From NCBI GenBank assembly GCA_019244295.1, contig JAFASX010000062.1:1-57607 (forward strand): DNA of 57,607 bases, given 5' to 3'. This DNA is from Pseudonocardia sp. GTDB taxonomy: Bacteria; Actinomycetota; Actinomycetes; Mycobacteriales; Pseudonocardiaceae. This document shows positions 1-9,827 of this stretch, piece after piece (the stretch's first letter is position 1; each line of letters starts with the position of its first letter). The notes under the pieces are model-generated. The model worked only from the letters and a program-made list of their open reading frames with translations, was not told the origin of the DNA and did no database searches. A program made the position numbers and the translations under genes.

Positions 1-1066
1 TGTCGGAGCCTTCGGGGCGGTATTTGTCGCTACAGGAGCGTGAGGAGATCGCGATCGGGTGGGAGCGGGGCCTGACCCGGGTCGAGATCGGCCGGCGGCT
101 GGGTCGTGATCGCTGCACGATCAGCCGGGAGCCGCAGCGTAACCAGACCGTGCGCGGGCTTGAGCCGTTCTCCTGCCACCCGCGGGGTACGGCTCGCCCC
201 CAGCCATCAGCGGCTGCGGTATCGGGTGGTGCATGCCCAGGCTCAGGCCGAGGAACGAGCCCGTCGGCCCAGGTTCGGGAAGCTGGCGGGCAACCCGAGG
301 CTGTGTGGCGAGGTTCCGCGGCGTCTGGAGATGACGTGGAGTCCGGAGCGGATCGCGGTGAGCCTGCGCCGTGAGTTCGCCGACCAACCGCGGATGTGGG
401 TGTCCCAGGAGACTATGTACCAAGCGCTCTCCGTGCGGGGACGCGGTGAGCCGCGCCGGGAGCTGACCGCGTGTCCGCCTACCGGGCAGGCGCTGCGTAA
501 GCCTCGGTGTATCCCCGGTGAGCGGCGGCGGGGCAAGCCTCAGATCCCCGAGGAGCCGCGCATCGCTCATCGGCCGGCCGAGGCTGATGACCGGGGGGTA
601 CCTGGCCACTGGGAGGGCGACCTGATCACCGGCAAGGCGCACAAGACCGCGGTGGCTACCCTGCTCGAGCGCGCCACTGGGTTCGTGATGCTGGCGCACC
701 CGCCGGTCGATCACAGCGCCGAGGCCGTCCGTGACGCCCTGATCGCCACGATCCGAAAGTTGCCGACACGTCTGCGGCGGTCGTTGGCGTCAGACCAGGG
801 CACCGAGATGACCCGCCATGCCGAGATCACCGCCGCCACCGGCCTGGACATTTTCTTCTCCCGATCCGCACAGCCCCTGGCAACGCGGGTCCAGCAAGAA
901 CACCAACGGGCTGCCGCGCCAGTACCTACCCCAAGGCAGCGACCTGTCGGTGCACAGCGTCGAGCATCTCGACGCGATCGCCGCCGAACTCAACGAACGA
1001 CCCCGCAAAACACTCGGCTGGGACAGCCCCGCCCACCGGATGGCCCGGCTTGTGGCCCCCGTCTAA
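1..1066 (+). pseudogene. Decayed IS30-family transposase, 5' end cut by window edge
   Basis: An IS30-type DDE transposase split over three forward frames. The N-terminal helix-turn-helix part (LSLQEREEIAIG, about 24-170) is in one frame. The middle, with YRVVHAQAQAEE, the first catalytic Asp in HWEGDLI (about 607-627) and the second in SDQGTEM (about 790-810), is in another. The C-terminal part ([20 protein letters not shown] to the stop near 1066) is in a third. At least two frameshifts, near 170-210 and 870-890, are therefore needed. The third catalytic residue, normally Glu in GSNENTNG, reads Lys (GSSKNTNG). The frame is open to base 3, so the gene began left of the window. The element is dead both by frame and by active site. 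The family call is firm; the exact frameshift positions are approximate. Confidence 0.88.
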
Positions 1067-1202
1067 GCACCACCCGACGCCGGCCCCCGGGCCGGCTCAC
1101 ATCGAGGCGGCTTCGCCGCCGCTGACTTGTTTCCATGCCGCGCGCGCAGGCTACGGGGCCGCCCCTGCGGCCTCAAGGGTCGCTACGCGATCGCCAAGGC
1201 GA

Positions 1203-1220
1203 CGCCCCCGTCGGGGGGCG
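1203..1220. terminator. GC-rich hairpin, possible terminator
   Basis: CGCCCCC and GGGGGCG pair around a GTCG loop. There is no T-run on either side. It lies just beyond the decayed IS30 transposase and may be a terminator-like hairpin of that element or of older plasmid-like DNA. Confidence 0.3.
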
Positions 1221-1414
1221 CCCTTGACCCCGCAGACCTCTACGGCCCCGCACCCGTTCACCACGCGGGGCAGGCCACACCACGGGCCTTGCCCCGCCAC
1301 ACGCGCGACGCGGCACAGCGGACTGGGCCACACACACCCATCCCTCACCCACTCCCCACAGCTAAAATCGCACCCATACCCGGTGTTGCGTCCACCTCTT
1401 GAACCTGGGAAGCC

Positions 1415-1440
1415 GCAACCACCATGACGTGCTGTTGATC
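1415..1440. repeat. 26-bp repeat, copy 1
   Basis: This 26-bp stretch, starting GCAACCACCATGACG, is identical to 30514-30539, about 29 kb away. At the other site it forms one side of a 13-bp inverted repeat. Here only the one arm ending GTGCTGTTGATC is present. It may be the end of a mobile element or a dispersed small repeat. Confidence 0.6.
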
Positions 1441-1587
1441 TCCGGATCGGGGTCACCGGGATTGTCGTTAACCAGATGTCGCACGGAACAGGCCCAGCTC
1501 AACATCCTCGGGCACTCCCGCCTCGATCAGCCGCGCGATGCCTTGGGAGGCCGTCCGCCACTCGACAGCTTAAGTGCCCGCTTTGGA

Positions 1588-1902
1588 TTAGCGCGATGGC
1601 CCCCTGTCCGGGCCGAGGTAGCGCAGGTGCACGCCGTGCAGGACCTCGCTGCGGGATCGGCCCGTGACCGCAGCGAGCTCGTCAAGCAAGATGCCGGATA
1701 GTGAGGACAGCCCGAACATCATCTGGGCTAGCCCTCGTTGCGGGTCTGGGGTGGCTGCGGCGTCGCCCAAGGCGCGATTCATGGCGTGGCGAAAGACCGA
1801 AGGGTCCGCTTCGGTTTCGGCGATGCTCCAGGCGGTAAGCACTTCCAGGGCCGGTGGCAGCACCGCCCGCAGCAGCTGATCAGGGCCGTTGACGCTCATC
1901 AT
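1588..1902 (-). CDS. Small hypothetical protein overlapping the superoxide dismutase gene
   Basis: The predicted protein has 104 aa and is mostly helical, with sequence such as [19 protein letters not shown] and [20 protein letters not shown]. No family is recognised, and no signal peptide or membrane segment is seen. The start chosen is the first ATG of an ATGATG pair at 1902, inside the last codons of the superoxide dismutase gene. An AAGGG ribosome-binding sequence lies about 5 bases upstream. The 23-bp overlap on the same strand suggests translational coupling, so it is probably made together with the dismutase. It could be an alpha-helical partner or regulator, but nothing in the sequence shows this. 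Confidence 0.6.
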   Translation of the reverse strand: MMSVNGPDQLLRAVLPPALEVLTAWSIAETEADPSVFRHAMNRALGDAAATPDPQRGLAQMMFGLSSLSGILLDELAAVTGRSRSEVLHGVHLRYLGPDRGPSR

Positions 1903-2533
1903 CGTCGCCCTTGCGGCTGAAGCGGGGTAGCGCAATGGCCCGGGCGTGTTCGAACCGGCGGGTAACATCGGCCCAGTTCACCACGTTCCACCAGGCCTCG
2001 ACGTAGTCGGGTTTCGCGGTGCGGTACTGCAGGTAAAACGCGTGTTCCCACATATCGAGCAACAGCAACGGCACCATGCCGGGACTCAGATTGCCCTGAT
2101 GGTCATAGACCTGCTCAAGCACCAGGCGCTGCCCCAGCGGTTCCCAAGCCAGCACCGACCACCCAGACCCCTGCACGCCCAGCGCGTTAGCGGTGAAATG
2201 GCGATGGAAGCCGTCAAAAGACCAGAAATGCTCCTCGATCGCCGCCGCAAACTCACCGTCGGGCTTGCCACCACCGTCTGGCGACATGTTGGGCCAGAAC
2301 ACCGAGTGGTTGACGTGCCCCCCGAGGTTAAACGCCAGGTTTTTCTCCAACATGTTCACCGGAACCAGCGCATCGCAGTCCCGTGCCGTGGCCAGCTGCT
2401 CCAGCGCGGTGTTGGCGCCCTTGACGTAGGCGGCGTGGTGTTTGGAGTGGTGTAACTCCATGATTTCCCCGGAGATGTGGGGCTCCAGGGCGCCGTAGTC
2501 GTAGGGCAGGTCGGGCAGGGTGTAGTCGGCCAC
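1880..2533 (-). CDS. sodA: Superoxide dismutase, Fe/Mn family
   Basis: Converts superoxide to oxygen and hydrogen peroxide. The 217-aa protein is full length, with an N-terminus ([20 protein letters not shown]) very close to mycobacterial SodA. The four metal ligands are visible: His28 in ELHHSKHH, His76 in [10 protein letters not shown], and Asp160 and His164 in [11 protein letters not shown]. Residue 145 is His (VYDHQGN), as in the M. tuberculosis iron enzyme, but the metal cannot be settled from this alone. The start chosen is the GTG at 2533, because GGAGG lies just upstream and the family N-terminus begins there. The open frame runs further upstream to 2596. There is no signal peptide. 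The C-terminus is some 10 aa longer than usual, and its end overlaps the next small gene. It is a housekeeping-type gene beside a secondary-metabolite locus. Confidence 0.95.
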   Translation of the reverse strand: MADYTLPDLPYDYGALEPHISGEIMELHHSKHHAAYVKGANTALEQLATARDCDALVPVNMLEKNLAFNLGGHVNHSVFWPNMSPDGGGKPDGEFAAAIEEHFWSFDGFHRHFTANALGVQGSGWSVLAWEPLGQRLVLEQVYDHQGNLSPGMVPLLLLDMWEHAFYLQYRTAKPDYVEAWWNVVNWADVTRRFEHARAIALPRFSRKGDDDERQRP

Positions 2534-2562
2534 ACTGACCTCCAGTAGTGACTGGTTTGCTA

Positions 2563-2863
2563 TAGCCATTATTCTGCAATTGTTGCCGTAACGCAACCCT
2601 GTCGGCCATCACCCAGCTGAGTGCCAGGGACATCGCCGGCCCGACTGTGATGCCGGCCGCCTGTAGTTCGCGAAGCAGCCTGCCCCGCCCCAACCTGGTC
2701 ACCTTGCGACGCTGGGCAGGCCTGGTCCGGTCTGCTGGGCATGGCGCAGGTAGTTGGCCAGGTCGGCAAAACCCAGTTCCCGCAGCCGGCTTGCGAGCGC
2801 CCGCTCGTGCCAGGCCGACCTCGTCGCCCGGCCGGCGTCCAACGGCGCCCGGCGCAGGCGCAT
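2563..2863 (-). pseudogene. Fragment of a small gene, possibly helix-turn-helix type, frameshifted
   Basis: From an ATG at 2863 the minus strand reads 54 aa (RSAWHERALASRLRELGFADLANYLRHA in two overlapping parts) to a stop at 2699. The next frame then continues from 2702 with GRGRLLRELQAAGITVGPAM up to the region just before the dismutase. Together they resemble a small actinobacterial DNA-binding-type protein broken by a frameshift. The family call is weak. An alternative is that this is chance coding potential in GC-rich leader DNA. Confidence 0.3.
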
Positions 2864-3279
2864 CAGCTCCGGCGGCGGACTAGCTAGGCGAGGACCACGG
2901 CACGTTCACCGCGCGCATACGCCGAGACCCTGGATGAAGCAGGCAAGACCCTGGAACTGACCGCGTCCAGGTTTCGGAGACCTAATTGATCTGGCGCGCG
3001 AATCCCCAGATTGAGTCACAACGCCACGGCCTGACAACGGCCAGCCCGTCGACCGCAAGCGGCTGATCAACGTACCCGGACTTGTGCCGTGACACGGTTT
3101 GTGACGCGAACCAGGGTCAGGCTGCCGTCCTGATGAGCATGGGCCTTGTTGTCAATGGGCGGCTCCGGGCGTAGCGAGTAGGTCTTGGTGGTGTTCGACC
3201 TGCTCGAGCGTCTGAGCGTCGGAGGTGTGCGGCTGGTGGCGCAGGACAGGCGCGGGACGATGTAATGACCCGCCTCGAG
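2864..3279. other. Intergenic stretch between the dismutase region and the PKS locus
   Basis: About 416 bp without a convincing gene. A 62-codon minus-strand open frame (3117-3305) is Arg/Pro-rich and overlaps the end of the glycosyltransferase, so it is taken as chance. No clear terminator hairpin with a T-run is seen after the glycosyltransferase. This is the likely left border of the polyketide cluster. Confidence 0.5.
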
Positions 3280-4509
3280 TCAGTGCCTCCGTAGGCAGTC
3301 CTCAATCACGTCAGCTGCTCTGGTCGACCCGCCGGCGGCCGCCATAGCCTCGCGCACCCGGGTCAGCCGCTGCGGCATCGCCGGGTCGGCGTGCAGCGCT
3401 TCGACGGCCGACCGCACCCGGGCGGCGCTAAGCTGCTCACGCGGGATGGTCACCCCCACGCCGAGGGCCTCGATCTGCTCGGCCACCAGGTCCTGCTCAG
3501 GGAGCTGGGGCAGCAGCACAATCGGGGTGCCGGTATACAGCGACTCGGTGACGCTGCCCATGCCGGCGTGGGAGACGAACACGGCCGCCTGGGTGAGCAG
3601 GTCGAGCTGTGGCACCCAGCGGTGGGCCTCTACGTTGCCCGGCAGCGGCTCCAGCTCGTCCAGGTTGACCTGTTTACCGACCACCAGCACGACGTGCCAG
3701 GGCTGGTCGGTGAATTCGCGCACGCAATCGGCGAAAAAGGCTTGTTGGTGAGCGTACCCGAAGGTGCCGAACGCCACGACGACCAGCGGCACGCCGTCGG
3801 CCCTGGGCTTGGCGAGAGTGAACCGGCCCTGATACGCACGATCACCGAGGCACGGGCCGACGAAAGCCCATTCCGGACCGAAGTGCTCCGCGCCCATCTG
3901 GATTTCCTTCGGAATAAACACCAGGCTGGAGTCGACCGTTGACGTGTCAGCTTTGAACTCGTCTGGCGTCATACCCGTCAGCCCGTGCTCGGCGAGTGCG
4001 TCGGCCAGCAATTCCCGTTCCTTGACCAAAAACGGGTGAGCTGGGTCGATTTTCGGGTAGAAATGCATGAACCGCGAGTAGGGATTGTAGGTCTCGGTGA
4101 AAACCAGGGTGGTGCACAGCTGGATCACTGGCAGCTTCCACCGCATGGCCAGCAGCCGACCGGTGTGAAAAGCGGTCAGGTCATGCAAGACGACATCGGG
4201 TCGATCATCTTCGAGCAGCTCGTATGCGGCCGCCAGCGGGGACAGACCCTCAGCGGTGCCCCCGAGCATGGACTCGTGGATCTCCTCGGAAGTAATCTCG
4301 CCAGGCCTCTTGACCGTTATATCCAGCGAACTGCCCGCGACCCCTTTGTAGCGCAGCACCGCCGCTCCGGTGGATGCCACGGCATCGGCGAATTCGTCGG
4401 TAGTCGCGTAAGTGACCTGGTGCCCGCGTGAAACCAGTTCGGAGACCACTCCGAGTGTCGGGTTCACATGGCCATGGAAAGGATAGGTGAATACCGCTAT
4501 GTGGCTCAT
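3280..4509 (-). CDS. Macrolide-type glycosyltransferase (GT1, MGT family)
   Basis: Transfers a sugar from a nucleotide-sugar donor to a small acceptor, here presumably the polyketide or its aglycone. The 409-aa length is typical. The N-terminal acceptor-side domain opens [17 protein letters not shown], containing the family's catalytic-His region (HGHVNP, residues 12-17). The C-terminal donor-binding motif is [21 protein letters not shown], followed by [22 protein letters not shown]. The start is the ATG at 4509, which overlaps the TGA of the upstream PKS gene (ATGA), so the two are translationally coupled. A longer upstream frame to 4734 lies inside PKS coding sequence and is rejected. In this family some members tailor the product and others inactivate a macrolide for self-protection (OleI/OleD type). 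The sequence does not decide which. Confidence 0.9.
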   Translation of the reverse strand: MSHIAVFTYPFHGHVNPTLGVVSELVSRGHQVTYATTDEFADAVASTGAAVLRYKGVAGSSLDITVKRPGEITSEEIHESMLGGTAEGLSPLAAAYELLEDDRPDVVLHDLTAFHTGRLLAMRWKLPVIQLCTTLVFTETYNPYSRFMHFYPKIDPAHPFLVKERELLADALAEHGLTGMTPDEFKADTSTVDSSLVFIPKEIQMGAEHFGPEWAFVGPCLGDRAYQGRFTLAKPRADGVPLVVVAFGTFGYAHQQAFFADCVREFTDQPWHVVLVVGKQVNLDELEPLPGNVEAHRWVPQLDLLTQAAVFVSHAGMGSVTESLYTGTPIVLLPQLPEQDLVAEQIEALGVGVTIPREQLSAARVRSAVEALHADPAMPQRLTRVREAMAAAGGSTRAADVIEDCLRRH

Positions 4510-7500
4510 CGCGACTCGATTCCGTACCCAAGGTCGGTCAACCAAGATTCCACCGCTCGCACGGTGGTTTCCGCGTGCTCGATACTCATTGTGAAGTGAT
4601 CGCCGGGCACGTCCACGGCGGTGTGTGGCAGGCCCCAGTGAACCTGCCATTCCTGCGGCGGGGCATCCGTTGGGCCCGTCGGTTCGCTGGCCCGGACCAA
4701 CAGCGTCGGCGCCCGCAGTGGGGGCGGTGTCCACTCGGAGAACAGGTAGAAGTACCAGGCTGTGGCCATAAGCCGGGAGGCCTTCAAGACGTCCAATTCG
4801 CGGGCGAGTTCGATGAAGCCATCCGCCAGCGAGTCACCGAAGGTCGCCGCGAGCTGTCCATCGAAACAGGTGTCCAGCAGCGCCACCCCAGCGACTTCGA
4901 ATCCGCGTTGCTCCAACCGCGTCGCCGTCGCATGGGCCATCATGCCGCCGGAGGAAACCCCGATCAGGGCGGCCGGGCGCCCGGCCGCATACCGCTGCAC
5001 AACGTCCGCCTGTGTCTCCAGAAAAGCATCCATGTCCCTCGGGAGGCCATGTTCCGGCTCGAAGCCGGGCGGGACGACGACAGCGACCTCGCGGCGGCCG
5101 CGGAAGTGGCGGATCAACCTGGAGTACTCACCCGCGCCAGTGGTCGCCACGTAGCTGCCGAACGCAAAAATGACCGGTCTATCTGAGCCTCGGCTCATGC
5201 GCAGCGGCGCGACTGTATTGCCTTCTCCTTCTCCGGCGCTGAATCTCGGTCGGAAGTCCGCCGCGGCGCGCAGCATCTTGTATCCGTCTTCGATGCGGCC
5301 CTGGCGCCAGGACTCGGCGAAGATCTCCGCGAGCGTGTCAATCTCGCGCACAGCCTGTCCCAGCTCGGGAGCACCGCCGCCGAGTTCGGCGGCCAGGTTG
5401 ACAGCAAGATCCGCGGCGGTCGGGAACAGAAACGCGATACCGGCCGGCAGCGTCAGCCCGGTCGCCTCGGCGAGTCGGTTGCGCAGGCGGATGGACATCA
5501 GCGAGTCGAAGCCAGCCTCCGCCAAACTCTGGTCGGCCGCCAGCCGCTCGCCCGCACCGTAACCAAGCACGGCCGTCGCGGTGCCGCAGACGAGTTCCTC
5601 GAGGGCCTCGACCAGTCGCTCGCCGGACAGCGCACGCCATGCCGACGGATCAACCGGCGCGGCGCTGGGCTCGTCGACGGGGTCGCGAGCAGCCACGTGT
5701 TCGGTCAGGTCGGCCAACAGCGGCGCGGGCCGAACGAACGTGAAGGTCTCGATGAACCGTGGCCAGTCGATGTCGGCGACGATCATTGTGGCGGCGCCGT
5801 CGGCGACCACCTCACGCAGCGAGGTCACCGCGGGCTCCGAGGCCATCGCGCGCTGCCCCCGCAACGCCAGGGCGGCTCGAGTTCCCGGCAGGTCGGCGAG
5901 TGCGCCCACCTCGGCCCAAATACCCCAGGCGATCGAGGTGGCCGGCAACCCGGCCGCGCATCGGCGTTCGGCCAACGCGTCGAGGTGCGCGTTCGCGGCC
6001 GCGTACACGGCGTGGTTGCCACCGCCGATGACCCCGGCGCTGGAGGACATCAGGACGAACGCGTCAAGGTCCTTACCGAGCAGCTGGTCAAGATGGTCCG
6101 CGCCGTCCGCCTTGGCCGCCAGCGCCCGCTCGAGCTGTCCGGCATCGAGCTCGACGATCGGCGCGGTGAAGGGGTCGGCGGCCGCGTGCACGACCGCGTT
6201 GACCTCGCCGATGCGGCCGAGTAGGTCGGAGACCGCATCACGGTCGGAGATGTCACACGCCTCGATCGACACGGCGGCGCCGAGCGCGCGCACCCGCTCG
6301 GCGAGCTCATCGGCCCCTGGTGTGTCGGGGCCTCGGCGGCTCACGAGCACGAGGCGCTCGGCGCCGGCCTTGGCCAGGCCGAGGGCGATCTCGGCGCCCA
6401 CGCCCTTGATGCCGCCGGTGACCAGCACGCTGCCCCGGGGCCGCCACGGCTGGACAGAGGGATCGTGTGGCGCGGCACGGCGAATCCGCCGGCCGAGCAG
6501 CCGGGCGTCTCGCACGGCGAGCTGGTCCTCGTCGTCGCTTCGCCCGACTCCCGCCGCCAGGGCGTCCACCATGGACGCTGAGGTGTCATCGATTGGCAGG
6601 TCGATCAGACCACCCCACCGGTCGGAGTGCTCAAGCGCGGCGATCCGGCCGAAACCCCACATGCGTGCCTGGACCGGGTCCGGCGCAAGGTCGCCGCTGC
6701 CGGTGCTGACCGCGCTTCGGGTGACGCACCACAGGAGGGCGCCGCTGTCGAGGCTCAGCATCAAGCTAGCGGCAGCCACGACATTAGGGAAAAGCAGGGA
6801 CACCACTCCGCTGACGCCCTGGACGTCGCCGGGCGTGGCGCGTATCTCCACCTGGGCGCCTCGGGCCGTCAAGCCCTTGGCCAAGCCGGGCGCGATCGGG
6901 TCGTCGTTTTGGGCTAGCACGAGCCAACGTCCGGTCAACGGGACGCTCGCGGTGCACGGCACGCTCGTCCAACACACCTGGTAGCGCCAGCTGTCGATTT
7001 CCCTTGTCTGCTGAACCGGCGCACGTGAGAGCGAGGAGGCATCTGGCCAGAACCGGCGCCGCTGGAAAGCGTAGGTCGGCAACCGCACCGCCGCCGGCGA
7101 CGGACCGGTGAAAACGGTGTCCCAATTGACTGGAATCCCAGCGACATGCGCCTCGGCGAACGCTGAGGCGAGCCGGTCGGGGCCACCGTCATCCCGCCGC
7201 AGGGTCGCCGCGATGGGGACCTGCGCTCCGGCATGTGCGGTGGTTTCGTCGAGCGCGACGGTGAGTGTCGGATGCGGGCTGATCTCGAGAACGCCGTCGA
7301 TACCGTTAGCCAGAGCCACGCACACCGCTTGGTGGAACAACACCGGGTCGCGGGTATTGCGGTACCAATAGGTGGCGTCCATCTCGACGGTGTCCAGCAG
7401 CCCGCCGGTGACCGTGGAGTAGAGCGGTACGTCGGAGGTTCGGGGGGCGACGGAGCCCAGCGCGTCGATCATCTCCTCACGCAGGTGGTCGATCTGCGCC

Positions 7501-9687
7501 GAGTGCGCGGCGATAGTGATTCCCCGGATCCAGCGGTTCTGCACACCGTCCTCGATGAGCTCGACGGCAAGCTCCTCGATCGCGGAAACGACGCCGGAGA
7601 CGGTGCATGATGTGGGGCTGTTCTCCGAGGCGACGGCCAGCAGGGTTCCCCACGGCTCGATCCGTCGCCTGGCTTCCTCGGCGGAAAGCGTTACCGCTAG
7701 GACGGCCCCTTGGCCAGCCATGGTCTGCCACAGCTTGCTGCGCACCGCCACGATGTGGGCGCCGTCGCGCAGGTCAAGCCCGCCAGCTACGCAGGCGGCG
7801 GCAATCTCACCCTGAGAATGGCCGACCACAGCGGCCGGGACCACATTGTGGGACCGCCAGACCTCGGCCAACGCCACCATCATGGCGAACAGCGCTGGCT
7901 GCACCACGTCGATGTGATCAAGTGACGGCGCGCCCGGCTCCCCGTGCAGCACATCGAGCACCGGCCAGTCAACGAACTCCTCCAGTGCTTTGGCGCACTC
8001 CCGCAGACGGGTGGCAAACACCTCTGAGGTCTGGTAGAGCTGAGCACCCATGCCGATCCACTGAGAACCCTGGCCAGGAAACACAAACAGCACCTTGCTC
8101 GCGGGGCGGGCTGCGCCGATGGGTGTGTCCGTGGCGCGATCTTCGGCGAGCTCGGTGAGCGTCCGAGTGAGTTCCGCTCGGTCAGCGGCGAGCAGAGCGG
8201 CGCGGTAGCCGAGCTGGGTGCGTGTGGTGGCAAGCGCGTGCGCGATCGTCGGCAGCGGTTCAGTGAGCCGCGCGAGGTGGTCACGCAGCTTGATGGCTTG
8301 CGCCCGCAGCGCGCTGGAATCGAGCCCGGAGAGTACGAACGGCACCTGGGCGGGTTCGGCGCCACCGATCCGCACGGTGGTGGTCTGGGTTGCCGGGGTG
8401 GGAGGCGCGGGTGCCTGCTCGAGCACGACGTGGGCGTTGGTGCCGCTGATGCCGAACGACGACACCGCGGCACGGCGCGGGCCGCCGGTTTCCGGCCACG
8501 GTTCGGCTTCGGTGAGCAGCTCGACTCCGCCGGTCCACTCGACTTTGGAGGTCGGCGCGTCGACGTGCAGCGTTTTGGGCAGGACGCCGTGCCGGATGGC
8601 CTGGACCATTTTGATGACACCGGCTACTCCGGCGGCGGCTTGCGTGTGCCCGATGTTGGACTTCACCGAGCCGATCTTGAGCGGGCGCCCGTGGTCGCGG
8701 TGGCGGCCGTAGGTGGCCAACAGCGCCAGGAGCTCGATCGGGTCGCCCAGCACGGTGCCGGTGCCGTGCGCCTCCACCGCGTCGATGCTTTGCGGGCCCA
8801 GCCGCGCGGCGGCCAGCGCCGCGCGGATCACCCGCTGTTGGGATGGCCCGTTGGGGGCGGAGATGCCGTTGGACGTGCCGTCCTGGTTGAGCGCGGAGCC
8901 CCGGATGACCGCGAGCACTGGGTGGCCGTGACGGTGCGCGTCGGAGAGCCGTTCCAGCAGCAGCATGCCACAGCCCTCGGCGAAACCGGCGCCGTCGGCC
9001 GCGTCGGCGAACGCCTTGCAGCGCCCGTCCCTGGCCAGCACGCCCTGCCTGGTCATCGTGAAGAACAACCCGGGCGAAGCCATCACGGTGACCCCGCCGG
9101 CCAGGGCCAGCGAGCATTCCCGGGCACGCAGCGCCTGGGCGGCCAGGTGCAGGGTGACCAGCGAGGACGAACATGCGGTGTCCACGGTGACCGCTGGGCC
9201 CTCCAACCCCAGCGTGTAGGAAACCCGGCCAGATACGACACTGCCGGCGCTGCCGGTGGCAACGTAGGTCTGTTCCTCGCCGTCAATCGCGAAGATGGAC
9301 ATGTAGTCGTGGTAGATCGAGCCGACGAATACCCCGCATCGGCTGCCCCGCAGCGTGCGCGGATCGATGCCGGCGCTCTCGATCGCCTCCCAGGATCCCT
9401 CGAGCACTAGCCGCTGCTGCGGGTCCATGGCCTTGGCCTCGCGGGGAGCGACGCCGAAGAACCGAGCGTCGAACTCGGACGCGTCACTCAGGAAGCCGCC
9501 TTGGCGGGTAGGGATCGCGTGGGGGTGATTCGGATCGGGATGGGAATAGAGCTCGACGTTCCAGTTCCGGTCAAGCGGGAAACCGCTCACCGCGTCCCGC
9601 CCGTCGATCAGCAGCCGCCAGTACTGCTCGGTATCACGCACGCCACCAGGCAAGTGGCAGCTCATCCCGACAATCGCGATCGGCTCA
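4506..9687 (-). other. PKS module 10: KS-AT-KR-ACP-TE
   Basis: KS Cys near 9175; [14 protein letters not shown] near 7810 with IAAHSAQID in the specificity loop; KR loop TGGIKGVG near 6412; ACP Ser near 5500; TE nucleophile Ser in GVSSGG near 4957. The extender cannot be read with confidence from the AT. The KR has no LDD and no Trp marker, so its stereochemistry is unclear. Confidence 0.85.
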
Positions 9688-9827
9688 GTGATCCTCGCTT
9701 CGTGTTCCCGCAGCCGTTCCTGCGCGGCGTCAAGGTCGGCGAGGACCCGCTTGAGGAAATACCGCGTCCTGTCTCCGTCGAGCGCGCCGGCCGAGACGGC
9801 CTTACCTGGCACGGTGTCATTCGGCAT
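4506..9827 (-). CDS. Type I PKS, terminal module KS-AT-KR-ACP-TE
   Basis: Last PKS of the set, 1,773 aa; performs one extension and releases the chain. The N-terminal docking helix (about residues 18-45) is followed by KS (Cys in DTACSSS, about residue 217, plus EAHGTGT and KSNIGHT), AT (GHSQGE, about 670), KR (about 1138-1290), ACP (Ser in [10 protein letters not shown], about 1442) and TE. The TE shows Ser in GVSSGG (about 1623), Asp in LLDTCF and His in PGDHF. The AT has IAAHS where methylmalonyl ATs have YASH and malonyl ATs HAFH. The KR cofactor loop reads TGGIKGVG instead of TGGTGxxG, but its Tyr and Asn are present (VYAAAN). The ATG start overlaps the previous gene's stop by 11 bp and is preceded by GGAGA. 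The stop overlaps the glycosyltransferase ATG. Cyclising versus hydrolytic release cannot be told from sequence. Confidence 0.95.
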   Translation of the reverse strand: MPNDTVPGKAVSAGALDGDRTRYFLKRVLADLDAAQERLREHEARITEPIAIVGMSCHLPGGVRDTEQYWRLLIDGRDAVSGFPLDRNWNVELYSHPDPNHPHAIPTRQGGFLSDASEFDARFFGVAPREAKAMDPQQRLVLEGSWEAIESAGIDPRTLRGSRCGVFVGSIYHDYMSIFAIDGEEQTYVATGSAGSVVSGRVSYTLGLEGPAVTVDTACSSSLVTLHLAAQALRARECSLALAGGVTVMASPGLFFTMTRQGVLARDGRCKAFADAADGAGFAEGCGMLLLERLSDAHRHGHPVLAVIRGSALNQDGTSNGISAPNGPSQQRVIRAALAAARLGPQSIDAVEAHGTGTVLGDPIELLALLATYGRHRDHGRPLKIGSVKSNIGHTQAAAGVAGVIKMVQAIRHGVLPKTLHVDAPTSKVEWTGGVELLTEAEPWPETGGPRRAAVSSFGISGTNAHVVLEQAPAPPTPATQTTTVRIGGAEPAQVPFVLSGLDSSALRAQAIKLRDHLARLTEPLPTIAHALATTRTQLGYRAALLAADRAELTRTLTELAEDRATDTPIGAARPASKVLFVFPGQGSQWIGMGAQLYQTSEVFATRLRECAKALEEFVDWPVLDVLHGEPGAPSLDHIDVVQPALFAMMVALAEVWRSHNVVPAAVVGHSQGEIAAACVAGGLDLRDGAHIVAVRSKLWQTMAGQGAVLAVTLSAEEARRRIEPWGTLLAVASENSPTSCTVSGVVSAIEELAVELIEDGVQNRWIRGITIAAHSAQIDHLREEMIDALGSVAPRTSDVPLYSTVTGGLLDTVEMDATYWYRNTRDPVLFHQAVCVALANGIDGVLEISPHPTLTVALDETTAHAGAQVPIAATLRRDDGGPDRLASAFAEAHVAGIPVNWDTVFTGPSPAAVRLPTYAFQRRRFWPDASSLSRAPVQQTREIDSWRYQVCWTSVPCTASVPLTGRWLVLAQNDDPIAPGLAKGLTARGAQVEIRATPGDVQGVSGVVSLLFPNVVAAASLMLSLDSGALLWCVTRSAVSTGSGDLAPDPVQARMWGFGRIAALEHSDRWGGLIDLPIDDTSASMVDALAAGVGRSDDEDQLAVRDARLLGRRIRRAAPHDPSVQPWRPRGSVLVTGGIKGVGAEIALGLAKAGAERLVLVSRRGPDTPGADELAERVRALGAAVSIEACDISDRDAVSDLLGRIGEVNAVVHAAADPFTAPIVELDAGQLERALAAKADGADHLDQLLGKDLDAFVLMSSSAGVIGGGNHAVYAAANAHLDALAERRCAAGLPATSIAWGIWAEVGALADLPGTRAALALRGQRAMASEPAVTSLREVVADGAATMIVADIDWPRFIETFTFVRPAPLLADLTEHVAARDPVDEPSAAPVDPSAWRALSGERLVEALEELVCGTATAVLGYGAGERLAADQSLAEAGFDSLMSIRLRNRLAEATGLTLPAGIAFLFPTAADLAVNLAAELGGGAPELGQAVREIDTLAEIFAESWRQGRIEDGYKMLRAAADFRPRFSAGEGEGNTVAPLRMSRGSDRPVIFAFGSYVATTGAGEYSRLIRHFRGRREVAVVVPPGFEPEHGLPRDMDAFLETQADVVQRYAAGRPAALIGVSSGGMMAHATATRLEQRGFEVAGVALLDTCFDGQLAATFGDSLADGFIELARELDVLKASRLMATAWYFYLFSEWTPPPLRAPTLLVRASEPTGPTDAPPQEWQVHWGLPHTAVDVPGDHFTMSIEHAETTVRAVESWLTDLGYGIESR

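Larger units (their letters stand above)
1067..1587. other. Non-coding stretch with a short decayed coding tail
   Basis: No intact gene is seen here. The stretch holds a GC hairpin (1203-1220) and one copy of a 26-bp repeat (1415-1440). On the minus strand, 1468-1569 is open and reads like the C-terminus of a protein (EWRTASQGIARLIEAG, then PEDVELGLFRATSG and stop). It has no start codon and follows a stop directly, so it may be a frame-shifted leftover of a larger gene. The family is not recognised. Confidence 0.35.

Noticed and set aside
3117..3305. Minus-strand 62-codon open frame after the glycosyltransferase
   Set aside because: Arg/Pro-rich, overlaps the glycosyltransferase end in another frame, and shows no motif.
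4510..4734. N-terminal extension of the glycosyltransferase reading frame
   Set aside because: It lies within the coding end of the terminal PKS. The family N-terminus [17 protein letters not shown] begins at 4509 with an ATGA overlap, so the extension is chance open frame.
5581..6984. 467-codon plus-strand open frame
   Set aside because: Antisense to the PKS, rich in Ser, Arg and Ala, with no recognisable domain. This is a normal shadow in high-GC coding DNA.
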